DNA from: Eumeta japonica
Lineage: Eukaryota > Arthropoda > Insecta > Lepidoptera > Psychidae
Direction of reading: 5' to 3'
DNA length: 64,000 bases
Assembly: GCA_005406025.1 (NCBI GenBank)
Contig: BGZK01000279.1
Location: 310,001 to 374,000, forward strand
The translations under genes were made by a program, and so were the position numbers. Below the pieces are notes generated by a model. The model did no database searches and was not told the DNA's origin. It saw only the letters and a list, made by a program, of their open reading frames with translations. Shown here in pieces: positions 37,436-49,376 of this stretch (the first letter of the stretch is position 1; each line of letters opens with the position of its first letter).

Positions 37436-37500
37436 GTGACTCAGCGGTTAAAAGGATCGCCTTAAAACGCTTAAATTACCAGGTTTGACACTTACCAAAA
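37436..37500 (+). repeat. tRNA-derived SINE head (degenerate)
   Basis: 'tgactcagcggttaaaagg' fits an RNA polymerase III A box, and about 45 bases later 'accaggtttgacac' fits a decayed B box (GGTTCGANTC). The intervening 'gatcgccttaaaacgctt' is typical of lepidopteran tRNA-derived SINEs. No intact tRNA cloverleaf or anticodon stem is evident, so it is not a functional tRNA gene. Confidence 0.5.
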
Positions 37501-37732
37501 GCGAATTAAATAATGAGTTTTCGATTCAGTTCAGATTAAAATCACCCGTTTCGTACCTTGGAGAGCGCATGACGCTATCTATGCTGTCCAATGTCTTCAT
37601 ATGGAAGACTTGGGTGAAGTCCTCCCACAATCTGGAAGAAGATTGTGGTAGGGTAGGTCACAAAGAAGAGGTGATTGAAGTTCATCACAAGACACCGTAT
37701 ACATTTAAAACCAACTACCAAAATCGTAGTAA

Positions 37733-37846
37733 ACAGAAAAAAATAGATACACTAGTGTTAGTGTTATCTGTTTTTTTCTGTTGACAGTTGTTTTTCGATA
37801 ATTTGTATTGAAATGTAAATTGTATTGATTATTAATCAATACAATT
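37733..37846. repeat. Two adjacent hairpins
   Basis: First, 37733-37780: cagaaaaaaatagatacac pairs with gtgttatctgtttttttctg with one mismatch and one bulge around an 8-nt loop. Second, 37818-37846: aattgtattgatta, one T, then its exact complement. The first has miRNA-precursor-like geometry but is mostly A:T and may be a simple-sequence foldback. Confidence 0.6.
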
Positions 37847-38182
37847 ATTGTACTAAAGAAATAATTGTACTCAAGAAATTTGATAATATCGTTTCCATCA
37901 ATTAATGATTATTGTTTATTCGGCGCTGTTTGTAATCGATCAATACACGTTAATGGTTTTCGTATTGGAAGGTAAAAAGCAAATATTTGGGCTTACTATT
38001 TAATATCCTACGTCTGTACAATTTCGAAATTGTGTACGTTTTAAGCGATTACACTTTAAATTGAATTAATTGATTATTCCATCATTTTAAAAGTTTTAAA
38101 ATAAATAGAAACTTTTTTTTTATAATATAAAACAATAGTATACTTAGGTACATTAGATACGTAAGGAAGTGTATAAAGGTAT

Positions 38183-38827
38183 AGACCAAGATCCCAGGGC
38201 CCCCAGACCCACGTCATTTTAGAAAAGATGAAATTTTTAGGATTTGTAGTCTACTATGTAGTTAACACAGTATGCGTACTTACTAGCTCGAAAGCGGGGC
38301 CCTTTCACAGGTAGGGCGAACTAAAGGTGTATAAAAACCGTACTTATCTACGTTAAAGTAGAAAGGTTCATATGTAAATATGTTTTTAAGAATATTTTCA
38401 AAAATTTATATTTATTATTGCCAGACCATTTCCGTGGGCCATTACTTCCGCCAGACGTTATAAAGATTATTTAAAAATTAGGTAAACTACGTAATTTTAG
38501 CAAGCCTACATTTGACATATATTATTCGTGGTACTATTTCAAAAGTCTTTGTAAGCAGCCAGACCAATCCGACGGGCCAATTATTCTCCCAGACACCTTA
38601 AAGCTTCCTCTGTGAGTGCGAGCGTGAGGGCATTATTCGTGCGCACGAATTTAACGTAGATGAGTACGGTTTTTATACACCTTTAGTTCGCGCTACCTGT
38701 GAAAGGGCCCCGCTTTCGAGCTAGTAAGTACGCATACTGTGTTAACTACATAGTAGACTACAAATCCTCAAAATTTCATCTTTTCTAAAATGACGTAGGT
38801 CTGGGGGCCCTGGGATCTTACTCTAAT
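38183..38827. mobile_element. Long-TIR element, about 640 bp
   Basis: The left end (aagatcccagggcccccaga at about 38188) is inverted at the right end (38800-38820), and the arms stay nearly identical for about 180 bp, including 'gctcgaaagcggggcccttt' and 'ggtgtataaaaaccgtac'. There is no ORF of note. The interior contains a direct repeat: 'gccagaccatttccgtggg' at 38429 and 'gccagaccaatccgacggg' at 38558, each followed by a 'ccagac' block. The target-site duplication is unclear; TA borders at both ends are possible. Superfamily unknown. Confidence 0.8.
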
Positions 38828-39174
38828 AGTATATATTTAATAGTAATTCAATTTTCTTTGATATTTAATCCTATGTAACTCATTTGCTGATTATTTTGGT
38901 GTGAAACATCTACGCGCGCGTTGGAGTGTGGTAAAACCAAAACGTCTCAAAATTCAGGAGACGCTTGGTTTTGGCCTATGCCGTCTGTTACTAGCTCTGT
39001 GCGCAGGTAGAGATGATAACGCGTTGACATGAGTACTGATGAAATGCAATATTAATTTAGCATGAAAATCATGAGCTTCTTTGTTTCATTTGCAATACCC
39101 ACCATCCTCATCTTATTCCAATTATATTAATATAGTATATATCCATTTCACATCTACCGACTGTCCCCTGACGC

Positions 39175-39520
39175 AGCTTTTTTTTTTAAATTCACGGCTA
39201 TTTTTCAAAAGCATAGGCAGAGACTGCAGGTTTCTATATGGTACGATCTTTTTTCTTGCTTTTTTGACGTCCATCAATCTTTTCTTGACAGCTCGTCGGT
39301 TTTGGGTGCCTCGAATCCTTCCTTTCTTTAATACACCACTAGTTTGGTCTACATAGAATTTTCTAGGGCGACCTTTGTCGTACATATTTGCTTTATAAAT
39401 TTGTTTTGTCAATGTATTTTCCTTCACCCTTGCTAATGTCCAAACCGCCGCAACGTACCTTTTCCTTCGCCAGTCACTACATCTTCCTTCAAACCACACC
39501 GATCTTTGACATCGCTGTCC
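39175..39520 (-). mobile_element. RTE-like LINE fragment, C-terminal tail of ORF
   Basis: On the minus strand an open frame from 39499 encodes WTLARVKENTLTKQIYKAN, then GRPRKFYVDQTSGVLKKGRI, then QNRRAVKKRLMDVKKARKK (about 39424 down to 39224). These are the C-terminal motifs of a lepidopteran RTE-type LINE, also seen at 14815-15040. The catalytic reverse transcriptase and endonuclease are absent, so it is a truncated relic although the residual frame is open for 125 codons. Confidence 0.8.
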
Positions 39521-40429
39521 CTACATCTATCTTTCAGAGACTCCGTACACAATACGCAGAAATCGCCTCTCTACCGCCTCGATGTTAATTCCATTTTTTT
39601 TTTCGCATTATTCAACTTTCACTATTTCACCCATTAGATTTTCTATAAGATTCGTCATGCTATTCATTGTTAACTAAATAATAAGCTTTTATACAGGAGC
39701 TTGATCGAACTATTTTAAATTTTCCCCATGAAAATCGGTAACATTACCTATAGCTATGAACGACACGCCGGGCAGGCGGTGCCAGCTTTATGAGTGTTCG
39801 ATGAAATTCATCGTTAAAACGTCGATATTTAAGGTTTCAAAGGCGAAGCGCTTCATTAAAATAGCTCTACTCACGGTCTACCCACATCTATTGGACGAGA
39901 GTACTTACTGGCAACGACAAGCGCGGTCTGTTATTCCTTATGCCTTGGTATGCGTATTAGCGATCTTGCGTCTAAACTGCCGCGCCGACTGGCCACTAAA
40001 TGTTACATTTTTCGGGCAAAAATAATACACAGCGTCGTGTGTTTATTATTTATTCATTTCGATTTCATTAAATTCGTAGATTTTCTACAACATTTTTCTC
40101 AAACGACCCTAGTCTGAAGCGTAAAGTTAAATAGGTTAAGAAATTTTAGTGTTTTGCTCTGACCGGCTGTGGTGTGTCATGTGAAACGATAAACTTATCA
40201 ACAGGTTATTAACCTGATTGACGCGGTCAGATCTGTGACTTGCTTGGAATACGAGCAAAGTGGTTATATTTGTTCGGCTTATGAATGTTTTTCTTTATCT
40301 GTATTTGATACATACACGGAGATAAATATTCTATCGTCGTTTCAATTGTCCGTGCTTAAAATACATTTGATTACTGTGGATCAAAAACCGTATTTGATTA
40401 TTTTTAAGATTTTTGACTAGCTGTTCCAT
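39521..40429. other. No gene recognised
   Basis: The frame at 39756-40025 has no recognisable motif and no splice or promoter context that supports it. Confidence 0.4.
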
Positions 40430-40760
40430 TAACTACTGCAAAGTTTTTGTCCGTTTTTATACATGAATTGCCATAAACAAAAAAAAGAGCGGTAGATCCC
40501 TGCTGTAATCGATTTGAGGAAAATGGGCCAGCTCGACCGGTGAGATAGCACAATTTTACAGGATATAGACATGAAATAACGGCTTCTCCTGTTGTATTTC
40601 ATTCGGTGAGTGAGAGTTCCGGTGGTCCACTTCCACTCCATCAGATATCCTATTCCTTCCCAAGAGATCAACGACGCACTGGTGACTCTAAAGTTGTGAA
40701 TGTCCATGGATGGTTGTAACCACCTCCTTTCTAATAGTCCGTAAGCTTGTTTACTCCTCG
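40430..40760 (-). repeat. Lepidopteran dispersed repeat ('cttacgg...gtggttac' type)
   Basis: Minus strand order: 'gtaaacaagcttacgga', 'ggaggtggttacaacc', 'atccatggacattcacaac', then 'tctcactcaccgaatga'. This is the usual order in a widespread lepidopteran element (aagcttacgg, gtggt(t/c)ac, catggacat, caac). Related copies lie at 41455-41610 and 49530-49690, all on the minus strand. Confidence 0.6.
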
Positions 40761-41454
40761 AAAATGCTATAAAAATATTAACATTCAGCAGTAGTGCTAC
40801 ATTTCGGTTTCGTGCACAGTCTACATCTTCGCCAAAAAAAAAAAAAACTATTACAAAAACTGAAAACAGAATGGAAATGTATTAAGATAAATAAGAGTAT
40901 ATGATTTTTTTTTAGTTTTTTGAAGTTTCACTTCTTTTTCCCGTGTTAGGAAAAAATGATGACAGTGAATTTTTACAATGCGCGCGCAAACCGACATTGA
41001 AACTGACACCATGAAGTTGGTTGGTAAATGAATGTCTCAACTTTTGCAAACAAGATTACTGATAAAGTAAAAACAAGGACATTTACCACGTATGATTATG
41101 TGCGCGTGAAAACTGATATATATATATTCAATATAGTTATTAAGAGTTCAAAATCTTTAACAGTATGAAATGACCTAATTATTATTTTTCAAATGTGTTA
41201 TCAAAAATATCTTTTTGAGGAATCAAGCGATTCGAACGAAAGTTACGGCATTTGATGCAACTTTTTAAGCTCAAAAAGTTTATACATTTTATAAATCGAT
41301 CGATCAATAAACCTAAAAATTATTATTTTTTATATTTATTGGAAGCCTTTGCAACAACAATAACTTTTGATGAATTTAATGGATTTCAACTAAATTTGCG
41401 ACACTCAACGCAGCGTTTTAAGATAAATATAAACTATGCTGAAAAATCAATCAA

Positions 41455-41610
41455 GAAGGGTTCTTCAAGAACAGAGCGCACTTCATTGTAAAAGGCCACG
41501 TAATGCGCTAGTGATTTCTCTGGTGTTGCGGATGTCCATGAGTAGCGGTGACCATTTACTCTCTACCGGTCCGCAAGCTGGCTCGTCTCTTTAAGTTCTT
41601 ATAAAAAAAT
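41455..41610 (-). repeat. Same dispersed repeat, second copy
   Basis: Minus strand: 'agcttgcggaccggtagag', 'aaatggtcaccgctac', 'catggacatccgcaac', 'gcgcattacgtggcctttta', ending 'gcgctctgttcttgaag'. Better conserved than the 40.4-kb copy. Confidence 0.7.
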
Positions 41611-42448
41611 TGAATTGATGTTAAATTTTCAAGAAATCGTAGTTCGCGTCAACGTATGTTGGGATCTCGATTTTCCAAAGTAATACTGAAAGCAATAATT
41701 CTCTAATTTTACAATTATTTTCAGTTTTTTCTTCGAAAATTAAAAATAAAAATAAAAAAAAACACAAACTTATTATCAGTCAAAAGGCTAGAATTGTGAT
41801 TGAAATGAAAAAATGTTTGAAAAAAAATGACTAAATGTCGTCATGGAATTTTATTATTGGGAACCGAAGAAGCGTAAAATAAAGTATACGCAGGTGTGCG
41901 GTTCTAAACAACCAATGAAACTTCATACAAAAGAAGTGTGAACAGACCATAAATCATAGCGCGGCCGCTCGCTCGTCTGCTTTCAGCCGGTAGCTACACG
42001 AAATAAGCTTACTTATTTTGTGGTCGCTACCGCTCATTGTACGAACCTAGTTTCGATTTCGGCCTCGTAATGAATCCATTTCCTGTTGCGCCCCTATCGA
42101 CTCCGGTCGTCGCACGTGAAAACGGACAATTTGAAATTTCTCACACAGCCGATTGTTGTAGCGCTCGATTAAAAACTGAAGCTACTTCTGCACGATCCCG
42201 ATTCCATCCCTATAGGGCTGAATGACTTTGAAGGGCGCGTATCTGCATTGTTATCTCGAATTGGCGGTCATATGGGAAGTATACGCTATCCGAGCAAACG
42301 TAGAACGGAATCGAGGTGTTATTCGCCTCTCGCTCCAATATTAGTTCCGTCTCTTTCGAACATAAAAGTGATGGCAGAGGCGGAAGGATTGTTAAAGCAA
42401 AAGACGAACACGTCCTTAATCTTGGCGAATTAACATATATATACATAT

Positions 42449-43102
42449 TAGGGCGACCCAAAAAAAAAGATTTTTTTTTTTCAAGTCTCGTGTGAAAATA
42501 TGTTAGTTTACTATGTTTTAAGAGCCCCCTTCAAAGGACAGCTCTAAAAAAAATTTTTAAAGGTCGCTCACAATTTTTTTAAGTTTTCAAATCGAGTACT
42601 TTATATCTACTTGAGCAACTTCTAAACATGAATATTAACGAACTTAATATTTTTTTCCTTTAATTTGACATGCCAAAGAATGAAATTAAAGCATGAGAAA
42701 CAAAAAAAAAATTAATGAACAATTCATCATTTTGAATAATTGTAAAAATGATAATTGTTCATTAATTTTATTTTGTTCGTGCTTTAATTTCATTCTTTAA
42801 ATTAATTTATTTAAAATTAATTAATAAAAATTGAGCGACCTCTAAATATTAAAATTTTGACTTGAAATTTTCAGGATCTTCATGATTTTACATGTAAAAA
42901 GAAATGAAATCACGAGAAAAAGCATTTGAAATAAAAAAAAATCGATTTTTGAGGATTTTGGAAATTTAAAAAAATTGTGAGCGACCTTTAAAAAAATTTT
43001 TTTAGAGCTGTCCTTTGGAGGGGGCTCTTAAAACATAGTAAACTAACATATTTTTACACGAGACTTGAAAAAAAAAAAAATCTTTTTTTTTGGGTCGCCC
43101 TA
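42449..43102. mobile_element. Foldback MITE with 8-bp target-site duplication
   Basis: The element starts TAGGGCGACCC and ends GGGTCGCCCTA. It is flanked on both sides by ATACATAT (42441-42448 and 43103-43110), a perfect 8-bp duplication. The inverted arms are nearly identical for about 140 bp (to 'ggtcgctcacaattttttta'). A second nested inverted repeat lies inside: 42664-42715 with 42757-42800, built on 'aaagaatgaaattaaagca'. No coding capacity. An 8-bp duplication suggests hAT- or P-type transposase mobilisation; the superfamily is inferred from that alone. Confidence 0.9.
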
Positions 43103-43950
43103 ATACATATAAATACACTAGTATTGCATCCTTCATCTTTTTAAATGTTCCCTATGCGAAGTTCAAAAAGAGGATCTTCACTAATCTAGTCAAAAATTTG
43201 ATATAAAACACTAATATGGAATACACAATATATAATAAAAATACATAAAGTACACAAAAGACTTAAAAATATATGTAAACACACTAGACCGATAGAGGAA
43301 TATTATGTCGACATCTTTTTGCCTGCCTGTCTGTCATATCTATCTTTCTTGACCATTTCCTGTCGATGACTGGTATTTTTAAAAGTTTATTGTAATTAGT
43401 TATTCGATCAAGATGTGAAGTTAGAAAATACAATTTTTCTGCAACGAAAAATTGGTTTTCAACACGCATATTGAAAGTCAAATTTCTATAGCTGAAAATA
43501 ATCCGTGAAAATCATAGGCATAAACGAAAAAACTTACACTGAGAAAAAATTATAGCTACGATGGCAATAAAACCTTGTCATTGGCGAGCCGTTTATAGCA
43601 CCTAGCCTCTAACGCAAGGTTTCTGCTGTCGATTTTGTTTTGCCGATATATCAGTAGTTCTAAACTTTGTTATAGTGGTAGTATTGAGTTGTCACACAGA
43701 CTAAATAAATGATTTTATTTCGCTTTAGTAAAAATGTCACATTGTTCCTACCACAATAATAGATTGTTTCGTTGTAACCATGACAAAGTTTTTTTTGGTA
43801 TAAGATCAAATGTACATTGTCTCTGAATTGACTTTCCTTAGTTCTGGTAGCGAAGGTACTTAGTTCCTATAGCAATATTTTCTTGAATTTCGCAACAAAG
43901 TAACGTTATGTACCTTCGAAACCTAAGAAAAGTTACATTGCCTTTCTTAA

Positions 43951-44102
43951 CCCTTATATTTTCTTGATATTGTACTATTAAGGTATTGATATTCCTCTCA
44001 GGCTGAACGTATTGTTTTAGGACCACTAGAGAGGTGCAATTTTATTAGTCTGTGAGAAATATCAACACCTTAATATTACCTCATCAAGAGAATATAAAAA
44101 AT
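43951..44102. repeat. Imperfect inverted repeat, about 53-bp arms
   Basis: The left arm 43951-44002 (…ttcttgatat…attaaggtattgatattcct…) pairs with the right arm 44048-44102 (…ggaaatatcaacacctta… type) with several mismatches, spacer about 45 bp. The frame at 43838-44026 overlaps it and is not supported as a gene. Confidence 0.6.
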
Positions 44103-44930
44103 TATACAGCTATGGTAAACTTTATAAATTTACACCAAAAAAGTAAAGTCTGGAAAATTACAGACGCGTGCATAAGTGTATAACTAAGTTACCATTTCCC
44201 AAACTTGTTTACAAGAATTTTTGCTATTTCATAATAATGAAAACAGATCACATATTATTAATTGTAAGAAAATGAATCACTGGGTTAAAATCAAGGTAAG
44301 AAAAGACTAAAGGTATTTATACATTTATTGAACTTGCATTTAAAAGAAAAAAAAAGATTGAGATAAGAAATAACTTAAGGGTTAAAACGCCATTTAAAAT
44401 TTTTGCCTTGTATATAATACATATTATCTTACAGTTAAATAAAAAAAAATGTATCATTTGCTTAGAATTTCACTCATATACATATATGTTTACAATTATA
44501 ACTGGTGCATGAAAAATTAATAGTTTCCTTGAAATTGAAAACTAATCAGAAAACGTAGCAAATTTTGTAAATTTACCATCTATTTTTTTAATGTCCAAGT
44601 ACTTAATAATAAATTACTAATACTATGTAATATTAACGATTAAGAGTGGATATTAAACATGAATCATATTATTTAATTTTTTTTTTATATTTTATTTTAC
44701 AAATTTAAGAGGATAGTGCAAGCGAAAATATGAGATTTAAATTTACAATAATTACAACACTCTATGTATACAAGTTCATTAGTTTCATTCTTATTATAGG
44801 CAAAAATGACAACTTAAATAAACCTACATTATTTAATAATGTAAATAAACGAAGAACTGTTATATTGTAGAATAAAATAAAGTTAAAACTAGGTAAATGA
44901 AAATAATTATTGTTCAGCTGCAGTTTGTCG

Positions 44931-45350
44931 TACAGTACGCTCTGAATTGCATGTAAATGATACATTGCGCAAATACAATGCATCTCGACCCTTTCTTTCT
45001 CTCCCCCGTGTTATTAGTTTATGCCATTGCGACGCTTTCGTGGCTGACTTCACAGCGGCAGTTTTGTGCTATGTATATTGTAGTCCGTAATACGACTTTT
45101 ACTAATCGATAAAGCACGCCAATAGTAACAAATCAAATTAGACGATAAGTGTATCGAGTAGTAAAAGTCGTATTACGGACTACAATATACATAGCAAAAA
45201 ACTGCCGCTGTGAAGTCAGCCACGAAAGCGTCGCAATGGCATAAAGTAAGAACACGGGGGAGAGAAAGGAAGCATCGAGGAGCGTTGAACTAGCGCATTG
45301 CATCATTCACATGCAATTCAGAGCGGCAGAGTTATGTGCGTTGTACTGTA
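44931..45350. mobile_element. Foldback of two MITE copies, head to head
   Basis: Left half 44931-45107 and right half 45150-45350 are inverted copies. They meet at 'gtagtccgtaatacgacttt' and its complement around a 43-bp spacer. Each half contains the interior of the small MITE at 35101 (gccgctgtgaagtcagc, aagcgtcgcaatggca, gcaattcagagc). Both outer ends are tacagtac at TA. The left half has a short internal deletion near its end. Confidence 0.8.
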
Positions 45351-45642
45351 AATGCCCGAAACCAACTATCACTAGACCGGATTTTAATTCTTTTGAATTC
45401 ATTTGTTTTGTGTTGTGATCGAACAGTAAAAAAATTGAAAACGATACATGAGTATCGTTTACTCGATTCGACTAAACGATGCATTTAGAAAAAAATAAAT
45501 CGTTTTTCTCGATTCATTTCAGAACACCTAAATATTTACTATTAAAAGCTCGTCTCTAAAAAACGGGTAAATCTAAATATATCTGTCTATGATTAGGGGG
45601 TAGATGTTCTCTTTGCTGGTTGCAAAAAAGTTGTAGTCTACA

Positions 45643-46277
45643 CTCCGACTGCACGATTTCTACGTACATTTGTTTTTTAATCAGAATTCAAATTTTATAG
45701 ATACTTATTGATACGGGAATGCGTTTCCTGCAGGGTTGCTAGTACGTGTGCGATACTTTTAATTAAAATTTTACTCTTTAATCATTTCTAAACCACTTCT
45801 TTCATTTTTTAAGATAAATTGTAATTTATTTCAAAGGGGAATATCTAAAGAAATTAAAAAGTTTGGCTTACCATTTCTCATTGGCCGTGACCTCTTGGTG
45901 ATCATGTGTTAACACTATTCCGTTAAAGTTATATTTTCATAATGTATCTTAATAAAATAAATACAAAAATTAAAGCTATTTTTTCTTCTTTTCATGACAC
46001 CATAAGGTGGCCTATGTAAGAGTGGACGCAAATAGGGATTAGTGTCTATTAAAGATGCGTAAGAGGGAGACAGAGTCAGCGCACCACACCGTTTCAAAAC
46101 TATTGCGCATGCGTCAATATATGGGGTACAATATTCAAGGGGGTCTTTTCCGAATTTGTTGCGTTTGAGTGAATTTTTGATTTACGGTTGCGACTAGAGA
46201 GAATTTATTTTAAATAATCTATAAGCATTCCATTCTGATAAAAAAATAGACGGGAAATAGAAATCCCGCAATCGAAT
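45643..46277. mobile_element. TIR element, family with 'gatttctac...gttttttaatca' ends
   Basis: The left end 'gcacgatttctacgtacat' followed by 'ttgttttttaatcagaat' is inverted at the right end (attctgataaaaaaatag … gaaatcccgca, 46228-46277). The left ~200 bp align with 48575-48800. No ORF is supported, and no target duplication was resolved. Confidence 0.65.
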
Positions 46278-46429
46278 CTTGTACTATTATGTTTTAATAA
46301 AATCAAGCTCGACCAGTAATATGTTGTAAGCTTGTAAATGAATCTGGACGATTCAAGAAATACTACAACGACCAACAGCGCTGCAACATGAAACGTATAA
46401 GATATAAATCGTATCTGGGCATATTACGA

Positions 46430-46950
46430 TTTTCTCTGATCGCGCAGTGACTTTTGGCCGCGTCCAATGACCGAACCCATCAGCCTTTGTGTCGGAATGA
46501 ACTACGCATCGAAGCGCTCTTTATTATTTGATCAGGTCCCTGGAAACAATATATTGGCCGTTTGAACCCCACTAACACAAAGCCCACGTTTGATGTACGG
46601 CCGAAGGAAATGAGCGCTGGATCCGTACGAGCGGCTATGTTTGCATTTATTGTCAGCTCACAGGGGCAGCGCTGTGTGGCGATGCGCTATACAAATACAA
46701 CGAACGCGCGGCATTGAAGCCCCGGACGATTAAAACGCTTTTGGTGGACGGGTGAAATAAGGTTTTGTGAATAGTCGCGCTCCCATTAATTTAAGGCTAC
46801 ATAAAACACCCGTTAAGAATCTAAATAAGGAGTTAATTTAAAAAAGAAGTGTGCCCATTGAAATTTTTCAGCCAATGAGCAATTAGGCGCTCCCGTCAAT
46901 CGTGAGTGTGTTGCACAGTGGGTGGTTTAACGTGTCAAGTTAAGACGCAA
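46430..46950. other. GC-richer unique block, candidate regulatory DNA
   Basis: This stretch lacks simple repeats and recognisable transposons, is CpG-richer than its surroundings and contains several inverse CCAAT motifs. It has no splice-bounded ORF. It lies about 3.5 kb upstream of the Ser/Pro-rich exon and may be a conserved regulatory segment; only cross-species comparison could show that. Confidence 0.35.
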
Positions 46951-47756
46951 AAAGTTTGATTATTTATTTTTTAAAATTGCGTAAAATATTTACTTAGCTA
47001 CTTTTACGTATTTTATGGTAATTTCAAATAAATTTGTTAATAATCGATGCGCAGATTGTACGAGTAGGTCTCATTTGCGGATTTCGTTTCGCCTTAAATG
47101 AACAATTGTCGTATATATAAATTTATAGGTTCGTATCCCGGAAACAGCCATAGCGATTATCACGTAATGTTTGCATTTTGATATGGTATTGTTTTTATAT
47201 GATTTACCTGGAGGAAAGTGAATTTTTTTTCTAAACATTGCTTTGTAAAGCCATCTCGAAACAATTTTGATGTAATTACCTCGTTGCTACGTCAATGGTT
47301 CTCGATAATAAACGACTTTATACGACATAAATTATAGATGGCGATACGTAAACAAAATATTTATGTAAATTTTGAAGATTACCGTAGTGTTTACAATCTA
47401 TTGTTGGAAATGAACATAAGCGAGGGAGTTCACGGGGGAAGTTACCATATTCCCGCAGTAAATTCGAAAGTCATCAAGCAAAGCTCGGTTGCCCGGTTAA
47501 AAATTCGTTACCGAGATTTTCAGCTACTTCACGGCGTACTCGTTAATAGCAGGTAACGGTTTCTACCACGATCCGTGATAGAGACGGTGCAAATAATTAT
47601 GAAAGTAATGCATGTAGATAATAGACAAAATGAGATCTAAGTTACGTTAAAAATTGTTGATCCTGCCGGCCGTCTTTGTTTATAGACTTCGAAAGTAAAA
47701 TGTTCGTATTAGACGCTCGACTGCGACATGCATCTATCATCTGTTGCTATCTGTCA

Positions 47757-49376
47757 ATCTTTGACAATTGACAGGCATGTCTATGGTAATCATCTGTCGC
47801 TGGTAATAGAGGGGCTTCTGTCACCCTTAAAAGTATTGCTTAATGCATAACTGCATATCACACGAGGAGGTTGGTAGCGCGTCTGTCGGTTATTTTTACA
47901 CTCCTTTTGCCCTGGCGGATGTGACTGTCTGCATTATCTTGAGGATGTGCCTAATATAAATAACAACATACCTATTAAGCAGACCAAGATAAATAGCGAT
48001 CAATACTTGCTCAGGTGTTCAATATGTGTCAGTCCTCTAGGATCAATATTCAATTCGTTGTATGAGGATTCATAGTGGAAGAATAAATTCAAGGGTCAGC
48101 GATGCTGCACGCTGTATGTTACTGGATGTCGCAGACGATCGTCTATTAATTAATTTCCTCGGAATAACATCCTTAACAATAGAATAATTTTCATTTGTTT
48201 ATCTTGTTATCTTAAAATGTTATACGCTTTTGTAGCTTAATGAGCATTAAGACGTTCGTCTTTAATTTAAGCATGCAATAATAAATATGACAGTTAGCTA
48301 ATTTGATTTGAGTTAGCGAAGTTACAATTAGCTAATTTGATTTTTAAAGTGATTTTAATTCGAAAGGTAACTTTTCAAGTTAAATGAAATCGTGAGTTTC
48401 AATGCTTTGACACTTGAGAAACTATCGCTTTGCAAGGTTTGCATTCGAATCATTTCAAGAACTAAACGCGTTCAATTACCATATGATGTTCGCGCAGTTT
48501 TATACAAAATACTGAAAAATTGAAATCATCTACCATCAGTGGTGTCCTGATGAACTACAACAAATACTCTAAGATCCGACTGTGTGATTTCTACGTCCAT
48601 ATGTTTTTTAATCAAAAGGAATCAGCTTGCCAAGCACGATATGACCGCGAGTAATTTTAATCAAAATTTTATTAATCAATTTGTTTTAGACAATTTCGTT
48701 CACTTTTTTGAAGATGAATTACAATTCGTATAAAAAAATAAAGGAATTAAAAAGCTTGGTTGCCAAGAGATTTCGGCTTGAGTTGCACTTGCTCTTCGTT
48801 ATGTCTGTAAGTACTTTTTAATTTTAATTTTAAATCCTTGCAGTCGTATTGCGATTGGCAAGCAGGCAGAAAAATATTCTTCTCTATTAATAACTATGTA
48901 TAAAAAATTGCATTCCGATTAAAAAACAGATGGATGTAGAAATGTGCTATTATGTAAGGTGTTATTCCCTTGAAATCCATAATTAGACGCTTGCTTGCAA
49001 CATGCGTCAACATGGAGTATGCAACCCACCGCTGATTCTAGAAACTGTTCTTCCACTACGAATTCTCATTCGACGAATTGAATATTGATCCTAGAGGACT
49101 GACACATATTGAACATCTAAGCAAGTGTTGATCGCTATTTATCTTAGTCTGCTAGATAGGTATATTGTTATTTATATTAGGCACATCCTCAAGATAATGC
49201 AGACAGTCACATCCGCCAGGGCAAAAGGAGTGTAAAAATAACCGACAGACGCGCTACCAACCTCCTCGTGTGATATGCAGTTATGCATTAAGCAATACTT
49301 TTAAGGGTGACAGAAGCCCCTCTATTACCAGCGACAGACGATTACTATAAACATGCCTGTCAATTGTCAAAGATTA
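47757..49376. mobile_element. Long-TIR element (about 328-bp arms) with nested insertion
   Basis: The left arm 47757-48083 (aatctttgacaattgacagg … tagtggaagaa) is inverted as 49048-49376, with only scattered differences along the whole length. The interior (about 960 bp) has no large ORF. It contains a member of another TIR family at 48575-48950, which implies that the outer element inserted first or acquired it internally. Flanking duplications were not resolved. The strong conservation of the arms relative to the decayed interior is notable. Confidence 0.85.
48575..48950. mobile_element. Nested TIR element, second copy of the 45643 family
   Basis: Left end 'gtgtgatttctacgtccat' plus 'atgttttttaatcaaaa'; the right end inverted is 'gcacatttctacatccatc' plus 'tgttttttaatcggaat'. 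The left part aligns with 45643-45890 (shared 'ttttaatcaaaattttatta'-like and 'gaattaaaaagcttggttgc'-like blocks). It is shorter than the 45.6-kb copy. Confidence 0.65.

Noticed and set aside
47338..47556. 72-residue open frame starting MAIRKQNIYVNF
   Set aside because: It has no recognisable domain, no splice signals and no promoter context; such lengths are expected by chance.
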